The notes: generated from the letters alone by a model not told the origin. A stretch of 33,872 bases of DNA from an uncultured Lachnospiraceae bacterium (GCA_947174665.1 CAMWJV010000023.1:1-33872), one strand, 5' to 3'. Positions 8,777 to 16,369 are shown, counted from the first letter of the stretch. Made by a program: numbers and translations.

Positions 8777-8795
8777 GCCTATTATTTTCATAGGC
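8777..8795. promoter_or_regulatory. Inverted repeat in cysK leader, candidate operator
   Basis: GCCTAT (8777-8782) and ATAGGC (8790-8795) are separated by seven bases. The site lies about 20-35 bases downstream of the predicted cysK start of transcription. A repeat with the same half-sites and the same spacing lies upstream of the nearby lysR gene at 12891-12907. The layout TAT-N7-ATA satisfies the T-N11-A rule of LysR boxes. It could also form a small RNA hairpin. Confidence 0.55.
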
Positions 8796-8818
8796 TTTGT
8801 ATGTTTTGTTATAACGCA

Positions 8819-8847
8819 ATTATATCCGCCCTCCGGCCTGTTGTCAA
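8819..8847 (-). promoter_or_regulatory. Consensus sigma-A promoter of cysK
   Basis: On the minus strand TTGACA (8842-8847) and TATAAT (8819-8824) are both perfect and exactly 17 bases apart. This predicts strong basal transcription, with start near 8812 and a leader of about 80 bases. Confidence 0.9.
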
Positions 8848-8878
8848 TTCTATTTTCTCAAAATAAGCAATGTGTTTC

Positions 8879-10078
8879 TTAGAACTGGCTATCACTTTCC
8901 CTTATAGCTGTCTTCAGCTGTTCCAGCGCCTGCTTTAGTATACTCCTGGGACATGCCACATTAAACCTTTGAAACCCGGCCCCTGTTTTTCCGAATATAG
9001 CGCCGCTGTCCAGCCACAGGTTCGCTTTCTTTACGATCAGCTCCTCCAGCTTTTCTTCCGGTAATCCCAGTCCTCTGAAATCCACCCACACCAGATAAGT
9101 CCCCTCCGGCTCTGTCATCCTGAGCATGGGAATCTCCGTCTTTATATAATCCCTCATAAAATCTATATTTCCGGCAACGTATTCCAACATCGCCTCATAC
9201 CACTCATCCCCATAACGGTATGCCGCTTCACAGGCAGTAAGGCCAATCGTATTCAGCTGACTGTACCCTGCTGCGGCAATCTGCCTTTTAAACTGCACAC
9301 GAAGCTTGGAATTTGGTATAAAGATATTGGAAACCTGGAGCCCTGCCAGGTTAAATGTTTTTCCGGGGGAAGTACAGGTGATGGCCATCTCCGCAAATTC
9401 CTTTTTCAGATCCGCAAATACACAATGCTTCCTGTCTCCGAACACAAAATCCTCATGTATCTCATCACTCACAACAGTCACATTGTACTTTTCGCAGATT
9501 TCTCCCATCCGGATAAGCTCCTCTTTCGTCCAGACCCTGCCTACGGGATTGTGGGGACTGCAGAGCATAAACAGCGGAATCCGGTTCTCCGCAATCTTTC
9601 TTTCAAAATCCTCAAAATCAATATGATATTTTCCGTCTTCTGAAAGCACCAGGTCATTGCTGACCACCTTCCTGCCGTTATCCTCAATCACCTCTGTGAA
9701 GGGATAGTATACAGGCCGCTGGATCAGCACCCCATCCCCTGCATTGGAATATGCCTTCACTGCCATGGCAAGCGCAAATACTATACCCGGCGTCTTTACA
9801 AGCCAGTCATGCTGCACCTCCCAGCCGTGACGCTTTTTCATCCACCCGGACACAGCTTCAAAGTACTCCTCACCGCTCTCGGTATAGCCGAAAATCCCGT
9901 GCCGTACTCTTGCTTCTATCGCGTCGAGTATTTTTTTTGACGTCATAAAGTCCATGTCCGCCACCCAAAGCGGCAGTACTCCTTCCGGCATTCCCCGTCT
10001 CACAGCAAAGTCATACTTCAGACAGTCCGTATTTTTTCGTTCTGTCACTTTATCAAACTGTATATTTTCTTCCTGCAT
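8879..10078 (-). CDS. MalY/PatB-family PLP C-S lyase (cystathionine beta-lyase type)
   Basis: This 399-residue fold-type I PLP enzyme carries WVADMDF near residue 39, the SPHNPVGR motif (Asn177), SDEIHED (Asp205), and the PLP lysine in SPGKTFNLAGLQ (Lys240). Members cleave cystathionine, cysteine or S-aryl-cysteine to a thiol, pyruvate and ammonia, or act as aminotransferases. The neighbouring trans-sulfuration enzyme and cysK favour a C-S lyase role in sulfur amino-acid exchange. It lies 72 bases downstream of the trans-sulfuration gene on the same strand with a good AAGGAG site, so the two probably form an operon. The name malY or patB is not assigned because activity differs among close relatives. 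Confidence 0.88.
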   Translation of the reverse strand: MQEENIQFDKVTERKNTDCLKYDFAVRRGMPEGVLPLWVADMDFMTSKKILDAIEARVRHGIFGYTESGEEYFEAVSGWMKKRHGWEVQHDWLVKTPGIVFALAMAVKAYSNAGDGVLIQRPVYYPFTEVIEDNGRKVVSNDLVLSEDGKYHIDFEDFERKIAENRIPLFMLCSPHNPVGRVWTKEELIRMGEICEKYNVTVVSDEIHEDFVFGDRKHCVFADLKKEFAEMAITCTSPGKTFNLAGLQVSNIFIPNSKLRVQFKRQIAAAGYSQLNTIGLTACEAAYRYGDEWYEAMLEYVAGNIDFMRDYIKTEIPMLRMTEPEGTYLVWVDFRGLGLPEEKLEELIVKKANLWLDSGAIFGKTGAGFQRFNVACPRSILKQALEQLKTAIRESDSQF

Positions 10079-10150
10079 TATTCCTGCTCCTTTTTATTGT
10101 CTGTTATCTTCCGGCAACCGGAGGTTTATCTTTTGCTCATGTATGGCTCA

Positions 10151-11302
10151 TCATCCGAAGGAAGAAAACGCCTGCTCCAGATCGGCTATCAGATCATTTT
10201 TATCCTCTATTCCGGCTGACAGCCGAAGCACTCTGTCCGTAATCCCGTTTTTTATGCGGATATGCTCCGGCACATCTGCATGTGTCTGGGTTGCGGGATA
10301 GGTGAGCAGCGTTTCCGTTCCGCCAAGGCTTTCCGCAAACGGTATCAGCTTTGTTGCACCCAGAATATGGAATGCAAGCTCTTTGCTCTCCACTTCAAAG
10401 GTAAGCATACTGCCGAACCCGCTTGCCTGTGACCGGCAGATTTCATAGCCCTTTGTTCCTTCTATCCCCGGATAATATACATTCAGCACCTTTGGCTCCC
10501 GCAGTAAATACTGCACAACAGCCTTTGCGTTTTCCTGCGCTTTCTCCATCCGAAGGGGCAATGTCTTAATGCCGCGAAGAATCAGCCAGCTGTCAAAGGG
10601 TGCAAGCCCTGAGCCCACCGTCTTGATCAGGAATCTCAGTCGATCTGAAATTTCCCGGGAATTTGTCACGATAAATCCTGACAGTGTATCATTATGTCCG
10701 CCCAAAAACTTTGTGCCGCTGTGAATGATGATATCAGCTCCAAGCTCAAAGGGCTTCTGAAAATACGGGGACATAAACGTGTTGTCAACAATCAATAAGA
10801 GTCCATGCCTTTTTGCTATATCAGACACTTTACGGATATCAATGACGTTCATCATGGGGTTTGTAGGCGTTTCGATATAGATTGCCTTCGTATTCTCTTT
10901 TATATGAGGTTCAATATCCTCCGAAGCGCAGTCTATATGGCTGAAAGTGATTCCGTTTTTCTCACTGACATGATCAAAAAGTCTGATGCTCCCGCCGTAC
11001 AGGTCCGCGTCTGTGATCAGATGATCTCCCGGCCGGAACAATTCCATCATCGCCGTGATGGCAGCCATTCCTGACGCAAACGCCAGTGCATCCACCCCTC
11101 CCTCAAGGGCAGCCACCACCTGTTCCACCTGCTGCCTTGTAGGGTTCTGCAGGCGGCTGTAGTCAAAACCTGTACTCTGTCCCACACCCGGGTGCGCATA
11201 GGTGGCTGTCTGATAAATCGGGAAACTGATCGCACCTGTCTTGTCCTTATCAAACTCCCTCCCGTTTCCGTAGATACATTTTGTTGAAAATCCGTAATCC
11301 AT
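10151..11302 (-). CDS. Trans-sulfuration PLP enzyme (cystathionine gamma-synthase/lyase family)
   Basis: This 383-residue Cys/Met-metabolism enzyme has the family blocks YSRLQNPT, AFASGMAAI, YGGSIRLF, ETPTNPMMNV, VDNTF, the PLP lysine in HSGTKFLGGHND (Lys198), and the C-terminal ETLLTYPATQTHADVP. Family members act as cystathionine gamma-synthase, gamma- or beta-lyase, or methionine gamma-lyase. I cannot tell these apart by eye. With the adjacent PatB-like lyase it could convert cysteine to homocysteine or the reverse. The start is the ATG at 11302 with a GGAAGGA site. An in-frame extension to 11449 would run through the promoter and palindrome. The candidate regulators are the divergent Rrf2 protein and possibly LysR. 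Confidence 0.9.
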   Translation of the reverse strand: MDYGFSTKCIYGNGREFDKDKTGAISFPIYQTATYAHPGVGQSTGFDYSRLQNPTRQQVEQVVAALEGGVDALAFASGMAAITAMMELFRPGDHLITDADLYGGSIRLFDHVSEKNGITFSHIDCASEDIEPHIKENTKAIYIETPTNPMMNVIDIRKVSDIAKRHGLLLIVDNTFMSPYFQKPFELGADIIIHSGTKFLGGHNDTLSGFIVTNSREISDRLRFLIKTVGSGLAPFDSWLILRGIKTLPLRMEKAQENAKAVVQYLLREPKVLNVYYPGIEGTKGYEICRSQASGFGSMLTFEVESKELAFHILGATKLIPFAESLGGTETLLTYPATQTHADVPEHIRIKNGITDRVLRLSAGIEDKNDLIADLEQAFSSFG

Positions 11303-11381
11303 GTGTTTGATCCTTCCTTTCCGTTTTCCGGCCGCATGGCTCTGTAAATCTCCCGTTTCCTGCTTCGGAATAAGGTCATTA

Positions 11382-11401
11382 ACAAGGTAATTATACCTTG
11401 T
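11382..11401. promoter_or_regulatory. 20-bp palindromic operator over the trans-sulfuration gene -10 box
   Basis: Perfect 8-base arms ACAAGGTA (11382-11389) and TACCTTGT (11394-11401) flank ATTA. The minus-strand TATAAT at 11390-11395 falls in the centre, so a bound protein would block polymerase. No good -35 box is seen at the right distance. The site lies between the divergent rrf2-type and trans-sulfuration genes, which makes the Rrf2 protein the obvious candidate ligand. Confidence 0.7.
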
Positions 11402-11468
11402 GCAGCCCGACTTCGGTATTACATTCTTCTTAGAAGCAGTTATCAGCATCTCTTATACCCTGAACCGC

Positions 11469-11497
11469 TTGAACGCCTATATATCCTGTGGTAAAAT
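11469..11497 (+). promoter_or_regulatory. Sigma-A promoter of the rrf2-type regulator
   Basis: TTGAAC (11469-11474) and TAAAAT (11492-11497) are 17 bases apart, about 24 bases before the TTG start codon. GCCTAT (11475-11480) and ATAGGC (11496-11501) frame the spacer and -10 box. They repeat the half-sites of the cysK/lysR motif with a wider 15-base gap. Confidence 0.75.
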
Positions 11498-11520
11498 AGG
11501 CTTTAAAGGAGGGAACCGCT

Positions 11521-11952
11521 TTGAAAATATCAACGAAAGGGCGATACTCATTCCGCATGATGATCGATCTCGCCCAGCATTACAATGAAGGCTTTATTGC
11601 CCTGAAAGACATTTCTGTCCGGCAGAATATTTCAAAAAAATACCTGGAGCAGATTATCCCTTTTTTAAACAGAGGCAATCTGCTGAATGCCAACAAAGGC
11701 CATATGGGGGGATACCGGCTTGCAAAGGCACCTTCTGAGATCACGGTAAGAGAAATCCTCGAGAGCGCAGAGGGAAGTCTGGCTCCTGTAAGCTGCATGG
11801 ACAATTCCCCAAACCTTTGTGAAAAATGTGATTCCTGCCTTACTCTTCCGGTATACGAAGGGTTATATCGTGTTGTCCTTGATTACCTGAACAGCATTAC
11901 TTTACAGGATGTCATAGATGGACAGCCGGACTCCTGTGAATACTATATATAG
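11521..11952 (+). CDS. Rrf2/IscR-family regulator with four-cysteine cluster
   Basis: The 143-residue protein begins at TTG, supported by AAAGGAGGG six bases upstream and by the family N-terminus MKISTKGRYSFRMMIDLA. The winged-helix core covers about 1-85 (ISVRQNISKKYLEQI as recognition region, GHMGGYRLA as wing). Cys92, Cys100, Cys103 and Cys106 lie where IscR binds its iron-sulfur cluster, so a redox- or iron-sulfur-sensing role is plausible. The cysteine regulator CymR of Bacillus belongs to the same family but relies on CysK contact. Divergence from the sulfur genes, and cysK nearby, support a CymR- or IscR-like repressor of this locus. Its stop is three bases from that of the convergent lysR. 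Confidence 0.88.
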   Translation: MKISTKGRYSFRMMIDLAQHYNEGFIALKDISVRQNISKKYLEQIIPFLNRGNLLNANKGHMGGYRLAKAPSEITVREILESAEGSLAPVSCMDNSPNLCEKCDSCLTLPVYEGLYRVVLDYLNSITLQDVIDGQPDSCEYYI

Positions 11953-11955
11953 AAA

Positions 11956-12858
11956 TCATTTGACGCCATATTTTTTTAATATCTCAATATACTTCTGTCC
12001 GAGAAGGCTAAGGGGCATATTTTTGCGCTTCACATATCCAATGGTCATAGTGTCTTCCGTATCCAGGGGCACGGACACGAAGTTACCGCCGTTTAGTTCC
12101 TCACATATGATTCCCGAACACAAAGTATAGCCCTGCATGCCAACCATCAGGTTCAGCATGGTAGCCCTGTCATCCGTCTTGATCGTCTGCTTATAATCCA
12201 GAGTACTCAATACTTCTTCCGCAAAATAAAAGGAATTCTTTTCCCCCTGCTCAAATGACAGGCACGGATAGTCTTTCAGCTCCTCAAACTTAATTCTCTT
12301 CTGTCCCGCCAGCGGATGATTTTTGCTCAGGTACACAGATACCCCGCACACAAAGAGCGGAAAAAACTCCAGCTCATTTTCCGCAAATATCTTTTTCAGC
12401 ACTTTTTCATTAAAATCATTCACATAGAGCACGCCAATCTCACTTCTGTAATTTCTTACATTGTCAATTACCTCATGGGTTTTTGTCTCATGTACCGCCA
12501 GTTCAAATTCACCCACGGAAAGCTGACTGCCTAATTCTATAAAAGCCTCCACTGCAAAGGAATAATGCTGCATGGATACACTGAACTTCTTCTTTGCCTG
12601 CTTATGTTCCACATATCTCTCGCTGATCAGCTTATTCAGTTCCACCATCTGCCTGGCATAGCTTAAAAACTCTTCCCCTTCCGTTGTAACCACAATCCCG
12701 CGGTTCGTACGCATAAACAATTCTATATGCAGTTCATCTTCCAGATCCCTGACCGCACCGGACAATGCAGGCTGTGATACAAACAGTTCCGCTGCCGCTT
12801 TGTTCATTGATTTCGTATCTGCTATTTTTACCACATAAGCCAATTGTGTCAGTGTCAT
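11956..12858 (-). CDS. LysR-family transcriptional regulator (next to the cysteine genes)
   Basis: The 300-residue protein has the LysR winged HTH at about 1-60 (SMNKAAAELFVSQPALSGAVRDLE), then a substrate-binding domain of periplasmic-binding-protein type from about 90 to 295. The ligand is unknown. Its position at the end of a cysteine gene cluster, and a CCTAT-N7-ATAGG site shared between its own upstream region and cysK, suggest that it senses a sulfur intermediate such as O-acetylserine. That is inference. It converges with the rrf2-type gene with only three bases between the stops. Confidence 0.88.
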   Translation of the reverse strand: MTLTQLAYVVKIADTKSMNKAAAELFVSQPALSGAVRDLEDELHIELFMRTNRGIVVTTEGEEFLSYARQMVELNKLISERYVEHKQAKKKFSVSMQHYSFAVEAFIELGSQLSVGEFELAVHETKTHEVIDNVRNYRSEIGVLYVNDFNEKVLKKIFAENELEFFPLFVCGVSVYLSKNHPLAGQKRIKFEELKDYPCLSFEQGEKNSFYFAEEVLSTLDYKQTIKTDDRATMLNLMVGMQGYTLCSGIICEELNGGNFVSVPLDTEDTMTIGYVKRKNMPLSLLGQKYIEILKKYGVK

Positions 12859-12890
12859 GTTTCATGCCCGCCCTTCTTCCGCGCTCATAT

Positions 12891-12907
12891 CCTATCATTT
12901 TAATAGG
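12891..12907. promoter_or_regulatory. CCTAT-N7-ATAGG inverted repeat upstream of lysR
   Basis: CCTAT (12891-12895) and ATAGG (12903-12907) flank seven bases, about 33 bases before the lysR ATG. The half-sites and spacing are the same as at cysK (8777-8795). The layout fits the T-N11-A LysR box and suggests autoregulation. Confidence 0.6.
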
Positions 12908-12958
12908 CATTACAAAAAAAGCATACCACAGGCAGCTAAAACTTTCAACCCGATAATT

Positions 12959-12987
12959 TTGACATTGCCCGAAAAACATGCTAAAAT
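12959..12987 (+). promoter_or_regulatory. Sigma-A promoter of the small membrane protein gene
   Basis: Perfect TTGACA (12959-12964) and TAAAAT (12982-12987) are 17 bases apart. The predicted transcript starts near 12994, exactly where a long inverted repeat begins. Confidence 0.75.
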
Positions 12988-12993
12988 CTTGGA

Positions 12994-13059
12994 TAACTAT
13001 TCAGAATCCATTCGCAAAATCGCCTGTTTTATAAAATTAAGCATGGTTCTGAATAGTTA
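12994..13059 (+). repeat. Long inverted repeat forming the 5' leader hairpin
   Basis: Thirteen-base perfect arms TAACTATTCAGAA (12994-13006) and TTCTGAATAGTTA (13047-13059) are extended inward by CCAT/ATGG with one bulged T, leaving a loop of about 31 bases. The left arm begins at the predicted transcription start. The hairpin is followed by a second one at 13075-13090 before the coding region. It may be a structured leader, a small RNA, or a dispersed palindromic element. Confidence 0.7.
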
Positions 13060-13068
13060 CAAATAAAC

Positions 13069-13090
13069 AAAAATGCCGCCGGATGGCGGC
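13069..13090 (-). terminator. Terminator-like hairpin, minus strand
   Basis: GCCGCC/GGCGGC arms (13075-13080 and 13085-13090) close a four-base loop, and on the minus strand are followed by ATTTTTG. It would end transcripts running leftwards from the acetyltransferase gene, which would then be antisense to the small membrane gene. On the plus strand it is a leader hairpin with no T run. Confidence 0.5.
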
Positions 13091-13111
13091 AGAATGCGGA
13101 GAATCAACTTT

Positions 13112-13426
13112 ATGAAAGAAGATATAAAAACTAATGAAGCACAGAGCAGCCGGACTCCGAATTCCGGGAAAAAAATGACCTCCAAGCAGGTGGTTGCCAT
13201 TATCGGCATTGTCCTGCTGGTTCTTATGTATATTGCGACTCTCATCGCCGCCATTGCAGACAGTTCCGCCTCCGGGCATCTGTTCCGGATGTGTCTCTAC
13301 GCCACCATCGTCATCCCCATCCTCATCTGGGTCTACACCTGGATGTACGGCAAGCTGACGCAGAAACACACCTTTGCGGACTTTGACCTGGGCGGTAATG
13401 CAGAGGAAGGCCAAACGAAAGACTGA
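13112..13426 (+). CDS. Small two-helix membrane protein of unknown function
   Basis: I do not recognise this 104-residue protein. The first 27 residues are polar and basic. Helix one spans about 28-52 (VVAIIGIVLLVLMYIATLIAAIA) and helix two about 60-82 (FRMCLYATIVIPILIWVYTW), followed by a short acidic tail. I choose the ATG at 13112, eight bases after GGAGAA. Upstream in-frame ATGs at 13073 and 13094 would translate through the leader hairpin. It has its own strong promoter and a structured leader of about 118 bases. It converges on the acetyltransferase gene with 15 bases between the stops. Confidence 0.7.
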   Translation: MKEDIKTNEAQSSRTPNSGKKMTSKQVVAIIGIVLLVLMYIATLIAAIADSSASGHLFRMCLYATIVIPILIWVYTWMYGKLTQKHTFADFDLGGNAEEGQTKD

Positions 13427-13441
13427 TCAGGTTCTTTCTTT

Positions 13442-14062
13442 TCAACCCTTCCATTCGTCATAATTGATTTCTCTGTCCCTGAAATAGTATTTCCGGTCAT
13501 GCTCACCAACCTCACGCATGATCCTGCAGGGATTTCCTACAGCAACTACATTTGACGGAATGTCTTTGGTCACAACACTTCCTGCGCCGATCACAACGTT
13601 ATCGCCGATTGTTATGCCCGGCATAATGATGGCACCTGCTCCGATCCAGCAGTTACTGCCGATGTGAACGGGCATGTTATACTGAAGTCCTTTTTGGCGA
13701 AGCTCCGGTAAGATCGGATGTCCTGCCGTTGCGATGGTTACATTCGGTCCCAGCATGGTATAATCCCCGATATAAATGTGAGTATCATCCACGCATGTCA
13801 GATTGTAGTTCGCATATACCAGCTTGCCAAAATGGCAGTGATGACCGCCGAAATTAGCATAAAAAGGCGCTTCAATATACACACCCTCGCCGCAGTCACC
13901 CAGCATCTTTTTCAAAAGTTCCGCTCTTTTTTCTCCCTCTGATGGCTTGGTCTGATTGTACTCACACAGCAGATCCTGATAGACTTGCTGTTCTCTCATA
14001 ATCTCTTCGTCACCCGGGAAGTAGAGTTCTCCCGTGTGCATTTTTGCCTTCATGTCAGTCAA
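13442..14062 (-). CDS. Maa/LacA/NodL-type sugar O-acetyltransferase
   Basis: The 206-residue trimeric acetyltransferase has an N-terminal Maa domain (MKAKMHTGELYFPGD) and a left-handed beta-helix of hexapeptide repeats (about 70-190: IYIGDYTMLGPNVTI, VHIGSNCWIGAGAIIMPGITIGDNVVIGAGSVV). The catalytic His sits in ATAGHPI near residue 113. Family members transfer acetyl from acetyl-CoA to the 6-OH of maltose, glucose or galactosides. The real acceptor is unknown. The best start is a TTG at 14062, eight bases after GGAGG, giving MTDMKAKM as in relatives. A TTG two codons earlier has only two bases of spacing. It follows the LysR gene closely on the same strand. Confidence 0.9.
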   Translation of the reverse strand: MTDMKAKMHTGELYFPGDEEIMREQQVYQDLLCEYNQTKPSEGEKRAELLKKMLGDCGEGVYIEAPFYANFGGHHCHFGKLVYANYNLTCVDDTHIYIGDYTMLGPNVTIATAGHPILPELRQKGLQYNMPVHIGSNCWIGAGAIIMPGITIGDNVVIGAGSVVTKDIPSNVVAVGNPCRIMREVGEHDRKYYFRDREINYDEWKG

Positions 14063-14077
14063 TTTCAAAACCTCCGT

Positions 14078-14983
14078 CTATTTTTTCGGGCCGTTTTCCC
14101 TGTATTGCATTATCTCCAGCAGCTTTTCCGCGGCCGCGGGCATCACCGCCTTGCGGCTCTGTACCACGCAGAAGCTCCTCTTTGGTATCATCTTATTAAA
14201 CCTGAGTTCGAACAGCAGACCGGACTCCAGCGCCTCTCCGGCAAACTCCCTGACCACACATCCTATACCTAAGCTCCTCAAAGCAAACTGCACGATCATG
14301 TCGCTTGTGGCAAGTTCAAATTCAGGCTGCAATACGACTCCGTTCTCCCTTAAAAACTCATCCATATAGCTTCTGCTGCTGGTATTGTTTTCCAGGAAGA
14401 TCATGGGCAGCTTTTCCAGCTCCTTAAAGTCCAGCATCCTGTTCTTGTATGGCAGGAACCGCCTGCCCGCTACAAACACATCCTCGATTTCACGCACCGG
14501 CATGGCTTTTATGTTATCCGGGGCCTCAAAGGGTGTGCTGACCACCCCGAAATCAATTCTGCCCTCTCCTAGGGCTTTCAGCGTCTCCGGCGTAGGCCCG
14601 TTGGTGACAAAAACTTTGATGTCGGGATACCGCTCATGAAATTTTTCCAGAAAGGGCAGCAGGTAAAACTTTAACGTCATATCGCTTGCCCCGATGCGTA
14701 CCTCTCCCAGCTCCAGGTTACGCATCTGCCGCACCTTCTCCACCCCGATCTCAATCTGCTCATATCCCTTTGCCACATACGAATACAGAAGCTCTCCCTC
14801 CGCGGTAAGCTTCACTCCTCTGGACGCCCTGCCAAACAGGGTAACTCCCAGATTCTTTTCCAGCTGCCTTATGGACTGGCTCACAGCCGGCTGGGATATG
14901 GACAGCAAAGCGGCAGCTCCCGTGACGCTGCCGCATTTTGCCGTATAATAGAACACCTTGTAATACTCCAGATTACTTATCAT
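14078..14983 (-). CDS. LysR-family regulator overlapping purA
   Basis: The 301-residue protein has a typical LysR HTH at about 1-60 (VTGAAALLSISQPAVSQSIRQLEKNLGVTLF) and an effector domain at about 90-295. The ATG overlaps the purA stop as ATGA, so it is probably translated by coupling to purA; no strong ribosome site of its own is visible. The acetyltransferase gene begins 15 bases after its stop. The ligand and targets are unknown. A LysR gene inside a purA message is odd, because purine control is not usually of this type. Confidence 0.88.
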   Translation of the reverse strand: MISNLEYYKVFYYTAKCGSVTGAAALLSISQPAVSQSIRQLEKNLGVTLFGRASRGVKLTAEGELLYSYVAKGYEQIEIGVEKVRQMRNLELGEVRIGASDMTLKFYLLPFLEKFHERYPDIKVFVTNGPTPETLKALGEGRIDFGVVSTPFEAPDNIKAMPVREIEDVFVAGRRFLPYKNRMLDFKELEKLPMIFLENNTSSRSYMDEFLRENGVVLQPEFELATSDMIVQFALRSLGIGCVVREFAGEALESGLLFELRFNKMIPKRSFCVVQSRKAVMPAAAEKLLEIMQYRENGPKK

Positions 14984-16269
14984 GCCAATGCGCTTTCTCT
15001 GTAAATAATATCGTCCCTGCCGGGTCCGTTGCTGACCATGGTGATGGGATACCCGATCCGTTTCTCAATAAATTCAATGTAATTTCTGCAATTTTCAGGC
15101 AGGTCCTCATACTTTTTGATGCCGCGGATCTCAGTCTTCCAGCCGGGCAGCTTTTCCAGCACAGGCTTTGCCTTCTCCAGCTTAGCCGTAACCGGAAACT
15201 CCGTGGTGACCTGTCCGTCAATCTCATAGCCCACACAGACAGGAATCTCATCCAGATAGCCCAGTACATCCAGAACCGTAAAAGCCACATCCGTAGTACC
15301 CTGCAGACGGCACCCATACCTGGAAGCAACACAGTCAAACCAGCCCACACGCCGGGGTCTTCCGGTGGTAGCGCCATACTCTCCGCCGTCACCGCCCCTG
15401 CGGCGCAGTTCCTCCGCTTCATCGCCAAAGAGCTCCGAGACAAATGCCCCCGCTCCGACCGCGGAAGAATATGCCTTGCAGACCGTAACAATCTGTTTGA
15501 TCTCATGAGGCGGCAGCCCCGCGCCAACCGCTCCGTAGGCTGCAAGTGTGGAGGAGGAAGTTACCATGGGATAAATACCGTGGTCCGGATCCTTCAAAGT
15601 GCCAAGCTGCCCCTCCAGCAGCACGGTCTTTCCCTCTTTAAGTGCCTTGTCCAGAAATGCGGACACATCCCCCACATAGGGAGCCGCCATTTCCCTGTAC
15701 CCGTGCAATGTCTCCAGAAGCTCCTTTGCGTCAATGAGGGGCTTGTGATACAGATGCTCCAAAAGCACGTTCTTCATCTCACAGACGCGCTCGACCTTCT
15801 CCTTCAACAGTTCCTCGTCAAAAAGCTCACTGACCTGAAAACCGATCTTTGCATATTTGTCAGAGTAAAAGGGCGCAATACCTGATTTAGTGGAGCCGAA
15901 GGACTTGCCCCCAAGCCTTTCCTCCTCATACTGGTCAAATAAAATGTGATAGGGCATCACAATCTGCGCTCTGTTGGATATCAGAAGCTTCGGTGCGGGA
16001 ACTCCCCTCTCCACAATGGACTGAAGTTCCTTAAACAGAAGCGGGATATTCAGTGCGACCCCGTTTCCGATGACACTGGTGGTATGACTGTAAAACACGC
16101 CGGACGGCAGGGTGTGCAGCGCAAACTTTCCGTAGTTGTTTACAATCGTATGCCCTGCGTTTGCCCCTCCCTGAAAGCGCACTACAATATCCGCCTCCTG
16201 CGCCATCATATCGGTAATCTTACCCTTTCCCTCATCGCCCCAGTTGGCGCCTACAATAGCCTTAACCAT
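14980..16269 (-). CDS. purA: Adenylosuccinate synthetase
   Basis: PurA joins IMP and aspartate using GTP in the first committed step to AMP. The 429-residue chain begins MVKAIVGANWGDEGKGKI, holding the GTP/IMP-binding loop with the catalytic Asp12. FQGGANAGHTI carries the catalytic His, and KSGIAPFYSDKYAK, LEGQLGTLKDPDHG..YP and TTGRPRRVGW follow in family order. The ATG at 16269 has GGAGG seven bases upstream. A longer in-frame extension to 16398 would pass through the promoter. It has its own promoter and a leader with a terminator-like hairpin, and its stop overlaps the downstream lysR start. Confidence 0.96.
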   Translation of the reverse strand: MVKAIVGANWGDEGKGKITDMMAQEADIVVRFQGGANAGHTIVNNYGKFALHTLPSGVFYSHTTSVIGNGVALNIPLLFKELQSIVERGVPAPKLLISNRAQIVMPYHILFDQYEEERLGGKSFGSTKSGIAPFYSDKYAKIGFQVSELFDEELLKEKVERVCEMKNVLLEHLYHKPLIDAKELLETLHGYREMAAPYVGDVSAFLDKALKEGKTVLLEGQLGTLKDPDHGIYPMVTSSSTLAAYGAVGAGLPPHEIKQIVTVCKAYSSAVGAGAFVSELFGDEAEELRRRGGDGGEYGATTGRPRRVGWFDCVASRYGCRLQGTTDVAFTVLDVLGYLDEIPVCVGYEIDGQVTTEFPVTAKLEKAKPVLEKLPGWKTEIRGIKKYEDLPENCRNYIEFIEKRIGYPITMVSNGPGRDDIIYRESALA

Positions 16270-16320
16270 ATTTTTCCTCCATTTTCTTCTTACAAAGAGA
16301 TGTCCCAATACATGGACAAT

Positions 16321-16350
16321 AAAACGGACGGAAAGCAATCCCTCCGTCCG
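16321..16350 (-). terminator. Terminator-like hairpin in the purA leader
   Basis: On the minus strand an 8-base perfect stem CGGACGGA/TCCGTCCG (16343-16350 and 16325-16332) with a 10-base loop is followed by TTTTATT. It lies after the GH94 gene but also downstream of the purA promoter, so it could end the phosphorylase transcript, attenuate purA, or both. Confidence 0.7.
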
Positions 16351-16369
16351 CTGCTTCCTTACATAGCAT

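Noticed and set aside
14938..15885. 315-codon open frame on the plus strand
   Set aside because: Shadow of purA and the lysR start; no domain recognised.
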